A DNA stretch of 64,000 bases, taken from positions 1,653,470 through 1,717,469 of the forward strand of contig NW_009799101.1 in NCBI RefSeq assembly GCF_000213175.1, in the 5' to 3' direction. The stretch comes from Neurospora tetrasperma FGSC 2508 (lineage: Eukaryota; Ascomycota; Sordariomycetes; Sordariales; Sordariaceae). The notes under the pieces were generated by a model. That model saw nothing but the letters and a program-made list of their open reading frames with translations, made no database searches and was not told where the DNA came from. Positions within the stretch are counted from its first letter, which is position 1. Each line of letters starts with the position of its first letter. Below, piece by piece: positions 58,737 through 64,000 of this stretch. Both the position numbers and the translations under genes were made by a program.

Positions 58737-61240
58737 TTATTCAGGAGCGAAAATACTCTTTGGCAGGAAAGCCCAAACAGTGCCAACGGTAGACAACGTG
58801 ATGGATACCGCAAGCAAGAAGTAATCGAAAATCTTCTCTCTGCGCGACATGCTGCCGCCGAAGAGCTTGAGGTGGAAGAGGACGGGTAGACTATCATCAA
58901 GGAAAGTGCTCGTTAGTCCTCCGTATCCACACGATAACCAATGAGAAAACACAAGAAAGCTGAGAATAAGAGACCACTTACATTACGCAAATCTGGAAAC
59001 ACAACGCACTCCCCATAAAAGCCATAATGCTATCAAATGCCGGGAATACAATCGATATTCCCAGGAAGCAGAAGATGGTCAGCGCGCGAATGGCAATCTT
59101 CATGACGCCACGGAAGTACATGGAGCGGCCCACGAGCCCGGAGCTCTCGGCGACCGTCGTCGTGTGCAGACCGAACAGGACCTCGAGTGTGGCAATGATC
59201 GGACGCGCGTTAAGCGGGATCTTGGTTAGTGGGATGATGGCGACGAAGGCGCACATGAAAAAGGTTAGGACCTTGGGGTAGCTGGCCTCGAGCAGGATGT
59301 TGGATGTGATTTCGTCGCGGACGCCGTCACCGAACATGAGGAGACCGGCGACTGCTGTGGTTGCGTCTAGGAGATACTACAAGGGCGGTCAGTAAGTGCT
59401 GCATATGTGAATGGGGCGAAAAGATACCGACTTACGGTAAACGAAAAGGTGATTTTCAACGCCTTTGTGTACTTATACGGATGTCTCATGTCTCGGTAGA
59501 TCTAGGTGAGGATGTCAGTATAGGAAGTCACTAGCATTTTTCCAAACCACCCATCTTACATTTGGGAATACGCTATGGCCACCCCAGGGAGACATGAGCA
59601 GACCAAACGAGAGAGGCAAAGTCAGCCAATTTTGTGGAAATATGTAGGTTTTGGCAGGCTCGATAAGGGAACCAGGCGCTGTAGGCTTGAGGAAGCCATC
59701 GGTAAGCAAGATGAGGACAACTGGGCGCAAATTAGTTAGCCATGTCCATGACACATGTATAAAGCCTCGGTTGGAAATTCAACTCGCTCGCAACTTACTT
59801 GAAAAGCAGCAGAAAATGCCAATAATGCTCGTGAAGCTCAACAGCCTCAACGGCAAAAAGTTCAGCGGTACCATAATAACAGCACATATGATCTTCCACC
59901 CTGTGACCGACAGGAAGCCCGGGAACAGAAGATCGAGAGAGTCCGCAAAGAGAACAATAAGGGCGACGCAGGCAGCAAGTAGCTCGAGCGTAAAGAGAAT
60001 ACTGGTGGCTATGCGCGCACTTCGGCCGAACGAGATGAAGGCGAGGTCGGAAAAGGTGATCAAACTAGGATCCAAATCCATGCATTTCGCCAACAGCTTC
60101 GCGGTATAGACGGTTACGAGGGCATATAGAAGTAGAGTGACCATGCCGCAGAGCCAGCCGGCGTATTTGATGCCCATTGGCAAACTTAGGAGGCCAACTC
60201 CAATGAGAACACTTTGGGACAAAACGCCGTGTTAGTAACGCTGAGACGAACTTGATAGAGAATGGGAAGAGCGACTTACTTGATAGAGTTAAACACCGTC
60301 TGCGGGAGTGTCGACTGTCCCTCAACAGCCAACACGATCTTCCCATCCTGCTCAACCTCCTTCACCAGAATGGGCGGGATCTCCTGATCGGGCACGTTCG
60401 CCGGCACTTCTTGGGGTTCCCTCCACAGAACCGAGACCTGATCTATCGATTGCCTGCTCATGCTGCCCCTGGACTGTGTAGTCCCATAATCAGGAATCGA
60501 CCCATAACTGCCCACGATCGGAGGAGTAGCCAAGTGTGGCGGAACAGCAAATATCGATCCAGCACTTCCTACACGAAACCCCTGGGCGAGCTCATTCTCG
60601 AGCGCCTTCGCCTCGCGTTCTCGGTAATCGGTCGAATGCCGTTGCGTCGTCGTCGTTGTCGTGCTAGGTTCCGCGACTTCGTTTTGAGGAGCAGAGCCGG
60701 CAGCAGATTCAAAGTGTTGTCGTAACAGAGATGACCGGGGCGTCGCCTCGCCAGCTTCGAGATCACTCCTTCCATACTGAATGGGAGTCGCGCCGGAGGG
60801 CGGTGCTGCTATTGGGGCTTGATCCGGGGCAAAAACGAAGGACGGGCGTTGGGGGATGACTTCGCTGAAGCCGGCGGCGCGCTGCCAACTCCTGGTGAAG
60901 GAGCGGATACTGTTCACGCCTCCAATATCGGCGACGGCGGAAAGACGGTTGGTGATGGAAGATCTGCAACGGGGTGGGAGGTTAGCAGTCCAGTCTCGTG
61001 CGTCTTGTTGAAAGAGTGGCTAGAATAGTTTCGAACTTCTAGGTACACTTACCTCCTATGCCTCAACTGTGGCCATTCCCCATCCTCGCCGTAACCATTA
61101 GCATCAGCACTGCGGCCAAGCAGTGACTCGTTTTCGAATTGAACACTCCTGTTTCCCACCGAGGAAAAACTGCCAGTTCTGCCGGGAGACCGACCCCCGC
61201 GCTCGTACTGGTCCCAGGTTGTCGGGTTTCTTGACGACAT
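58737..61240 (-). CDS. avt1: Vacuolar amino-acid transporter (Avt1-like, AAAP family)
   Basis: Proton-coupled amino-acid/auxin permease family member, predicted to load neutral amino acids into the vacuole. Seven exons: 61240-61053, 60963-60280, 60211-59799, 59720-59560, 59501-59436, 59376-58982, 58890-58737; 686 aa. The first 285 residues or so are a soluble, Ser/Thr-rich cytosolic tail (MSSRNPTTWDQYERGG), as in Avt1. The membrane core opens with the hallmark TVFNSINVLIGVGLLSLPMG, then IKYAGWL. Further on come MDLDPSLITFSDLAF, WGGHSVFPNIYRDMRHPYK, LMFGDGVRDEITSNILL and PLTKIPLNARPI, which align block by block with remembered yeast Avt1. About ten or eleven spans. The upstream leader is CT-rich (61315-61378 on the complement). 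Stop TAA at 58739-58737. Confidence 0.92.
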
Positions 61241-63541
61241 GGGTGGTGTGACCTGGGGGGAATCGTTCAAAATCGTTTCTTGTACCACTATGGTATTGTA
61301 TTGTTGCGAGAAAGGATGAAGAAAGAAGAAAGAAGAGAGATACAGAGAGACAGAGAGAGGTAAAGAGAGAAAGAAGGCGAGGCGATCACCAAGAGTTAGA
61401 CAAGAGACGACGACGGAAGAAAGATCACACCGAGCACACAAAACGCCGAGCGAGCACACAAAAAACACACCAAACACAGAGCTGGTGAATCCCTCCCCCC
61501 CGTTACCCGTTCCACTTCCAGACCCGACGTGGCGGCAATGACAGAGACTGATTTGATCTCACGATTTCGATTTCCCCTAGCTTCGCAAGTCGCGTAGGAG
61601 GCGTTCGGCTCGACGATGGGCTAGTCGAGGGCTACTGCGTACTGCGTCACGCAGCCCAGTCGGCAAGAAAGCCGGGGTGATGCCGGCTCCCACTGGTGGC
61701 TCGGATCTCCAGGTGGAGATGGGATGAACAGGGCCAAGAGTGACGGGACGAACTGACTGTTTGGTAAGGTGTGTATGTGAATAGGCTGTGGATCTTGCTT
61801 GCAAAGCGGAGAAAAAAACACCACAAAAAGGTCGAGGGGGCCCTGGTTGCTTTTTTGGGGTTTCTAGGTTGTCTTGAGGAGAGACTGACTGGTTGAGACC
61901 TGATCTAAAGGCTATTAGGTTAAGTATGTGAAAAGCCGGAAAAAAAAAAAAGAAAAGCTAGACTAATCACAAGGGAACATTGGGCGGTCACGGTGTTTCT
62001 CCAACACAACTAACAAGATTCGCATCGATTTGCGTGCAGTGGTCGAAATCTTCGAATCCTGTAGAAAGGACGAGGCCATACCCAAACATTCAAGGGCGGC
62101 ACAAGGAACCGACGTCACCCATTCATGGACTTGGCACTTTGGAGGATTGCTTTTGACCTCACTCCAACATGTTGTAGGGTAGGGGTGCAACACAATCGAA
62201 CCCCTCTATGCTATCTCGGACCACCATCCCACGGTCAACGCTACCGCGGGATCGGAAAGGGTATGATTGACAATAGTGAACAATGAATGTAAAAAGGCAA
62301 ATTGGCCAATCACCAGTCAGCAAGATGCCTTGATTGGATTGCGCATGCCGCGCTGCCGCTATCGAGATAAGAACCGGACGAGAGCACTGCTCTGGGCTTC
62401 GGGTAAAAGAGGCTCTTGGTTATCTTGATTATCTAGCTACAGATGACTATAATGTAACTCAAACTAGGGTGGAGGGTTGAGAAAATCTTGGGCAGCAGTC
62501 CGGAGCTACACTAGCTGTACCTGATAGGTAGTGACCCCGGGGCGGGATGGATGACGCCGCGACCGGACTATGTACAACACAATGTACTGCGGTATATACA
62601 CAACAAACGTATATATCATACCGCGCTTGGAATGTAGGCAGGTCGGGTTACAGGCTCGAGGTGCCTACACTTTGTTTTGGCGTCACCTCACATCACACGC
62701 TCACCTGCCTCATCCTTCCACTTTCTTGCTTTGAGCATCCGCATATTATTATCCATTCAGCGCATCCATCCAGTAGTGTACCCGGTATCTTCTTCAAATA
62801 GTGTAAACCCCAAACCCGGACTTGGTTTTCACTAGTTCATACGGCAGGCAGAGCAACCACAAAAAATTCAAGATTTTCTTTTCCCAAACTGCTCGCTCCT
62901 CGCCCGAACCCATCACATGTATCCTGTTTGGTACCTCCCTATCTATGTATTGGTTGGTGCTGGGTGTATACATACACAGGACAAGACAAAAGAATCGTAT
63001 GAACTCTCCGGCAGTGTATCGTGACAGGTCCAGTTACTCCGAGCAGCCTGAAGAGGTCACTACATACTGTAGAGATCTGCCGTGCGGGCGCCAACCATTT
63101 CCAGGTCCCACCACATCGCGCGATTCCGCAATCGACCGACTGCGTCGCCCCACTGTTTGTTTGCTTTAAGATCTAGATCGTCTGGGCGAAGTTGCTTTTG
63201 TGATGTGATTGCCATAGGGCCATAGACACTTCCAATGCGGCTACACCATTGCGGATGGAGAATCCATGCTTTGAACTCAACATAGCATCAATTGCTTTGG
63301 TATCTCGTTATTGTATAATCATGAGAAGGGGGCCGGGTCCAGGTTCAATGGACATGACCAAGTCCCTTTCTTCTACCCTTCCCGTATGAAGTTTTCCAAC
63401 ATATGCACGTAACTCCCTTTAGGGATGAATTTTCCATATACCTTTTTGATCCCTCATATGCCTCCTTAACTCCTACGTATGAATACAGCGCAAAGAGCAT
63501 TGTTTGCATCGCCCCCTCCCGTTCAGCCCGAGATACTAAAT
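61241..63541. other. 2.3-kb intergenic region, avt1 promoter and leu1 3' flank
   Basis: Holds the purine-rich (+ strand) avt1 leader at 61315-61378, a poly(A) run near 61940 and no gene I can support. Confidence 0.6.
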
Positions 63542-64000
63542 TTAAGCCTCAAGGATCTTCTCCAACTCAGCAACTACAGCGTTACCCATATCCGAAGTGG
63601 TAGCGTTACCGCCCAGGTCCTTGGTCTTGGTACCGTTGTCAATGGCAGCCTTGACAGCAGCCTCAACGGCATCAGCCTCCTTGGGGAGGTTGAGCGAGTA
63701 GCGGAGCATCATGGCGACGGAGAGAATGGTACCGACGGGGTTGACGATGCCCTTACCCGAAATATCGGGAGCGGAGCCGTGGATGGGCTCGTAAATGCCG
63801 TTGCACTTGCCCTTGCCGTCGGGGATTCCGCCCAAGCTGGCGGAAGGGAGCAGGCCGATGGAGCCGGGGATGACCGAGGCCTCGTCCGAGATGATGTCGC
63901 CAAAGAGGTTGCTGGTGATGACGACGCCGTTGAGGGCACGGGGGTTCTTGACGAGCAGCATGGCGGCGCTGTCGATGAGCTGGTGCTCGAGCTGAAGCTG
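63542..64000 (-). CDS. leu1: 3-isopropylmalate dehydrogenase, C-terminal part (partial)
   Basis: Third enzyme specific to leucine biosynthesis: NAD-dependent oxidation and decarboxylation of 3-isopropylmalate in the cytosol. The gene runs off the right edge; 152 residues plus stop are visible and 64000 is the first base of a codon. Signature segments: [38 protein letters not shown] (metal-binding Asp residues), [14 protein letters not shown] and the NAD-contact [19 protein letters not shown]. The C-terminal helix ends [11 protein letters not shown]. In Neurospora the gene is called leu-1; LEU2 is the yeast name. No break in the visible part. Confidence 0.96.
   Translation of the reverse strand, partial: QLQLEHQLIDSAAMLLVKNPRALNGVVITSNLFGDIISDEASVIPGSIGLLPSASLGGIPDGKGKCNGIYEPIHGSAPDISGKGIVNPVGTILSVAMMLRYSLNLPKEADAVEAAVKAAIDNGTKTKDLGGNATTSDMGNAVVAELEKILEA

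Overview
This window looks like nuclear DNA of a filamentous ascomycete, most likely a sordariomycete of the Neurospora/Sordaria type. The genes are single-copy eukaryotic housekeeping genes with short GT-AG introns (mostly 50-130 nt, several with CTAAC/CTAAT-like branch points). Intergenic DNA carries GTAGGTAGG-type motifs and homopolymer tracts, and there are no operons. The genus is an inference from general look and was not tested by comparison. I recognised no virus-like or LTR element.

Layout. 1-224 is the tail of a small basic protein gene. 1053-4237 (+) is GPI ethanolamine-phosphate transferase 2 (Las21/Gpi7). It converges on the condensin HEAT subunit (8506-4683, -), which shares a promoter region with the nucleolar RRM protein Nop4 (9214-11529, +). 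A NIPA-type magnesium transporter (14612-11904, -) follows, then a gene-free stretch holding a small inverted-repeat element (about 16.26-16.91 kb). An unknown 500-aa protein lies at 17339-18841 (+). An unknown three-exon gene at 22028-20567 (-) carries one in-frame TAG. Tyrosyl-DNA phosphodiesterase Tdp1 has nine exons (26130-23482, -). An Edc1/PNRC-motif decapping-type protein lies at 29202-27946 (-).

30.7-46.5 kb holds RING-box Rbx1 (+), signal peptidase subunit Spc1 (-), a CorA/Mnr2 magnesium transporter (+), Tim8 (+), ribosomal protein uL23/Rpl25 (-) back-to-back with the 25S rRNA methyltransferase Bmt2 (+), a 4.3-kb gene-poor stretch, and enolase-phosphatase Utr4 (-). Another 7.6 kb without recognisable genes ends in an ATG-poor leader of a Ran1/Ksp1-type kinase (54040-56031, +). 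The vacuolar amino-acid transporter Avt1 (61240-58737, -) and the 3' part of leu1 (3-isopropylmalate dehydrogenase, -) close the window.

The genes do not form one pathway. Themes that recur are ribosome production (nop4, rpl25, bmt2), magnesium transport (two families), the secretory route (las21, spc1) and amino-acid metabolism (utr4, avt1, leu1). The most notable observations are the in-frame UAG inside a predicted hairpin loop (a candidate for stop-correcting A-to-I mRNA editing), a possible second, mitochondrial start for Tdp1, and two long leaders almost free of ATG that keep only very short upstream ORFs. Exon coordinates were worked out by hand from splice signals and frame. For all multi-exon genes on which I worked the exon lengths sum to a multiple of three.
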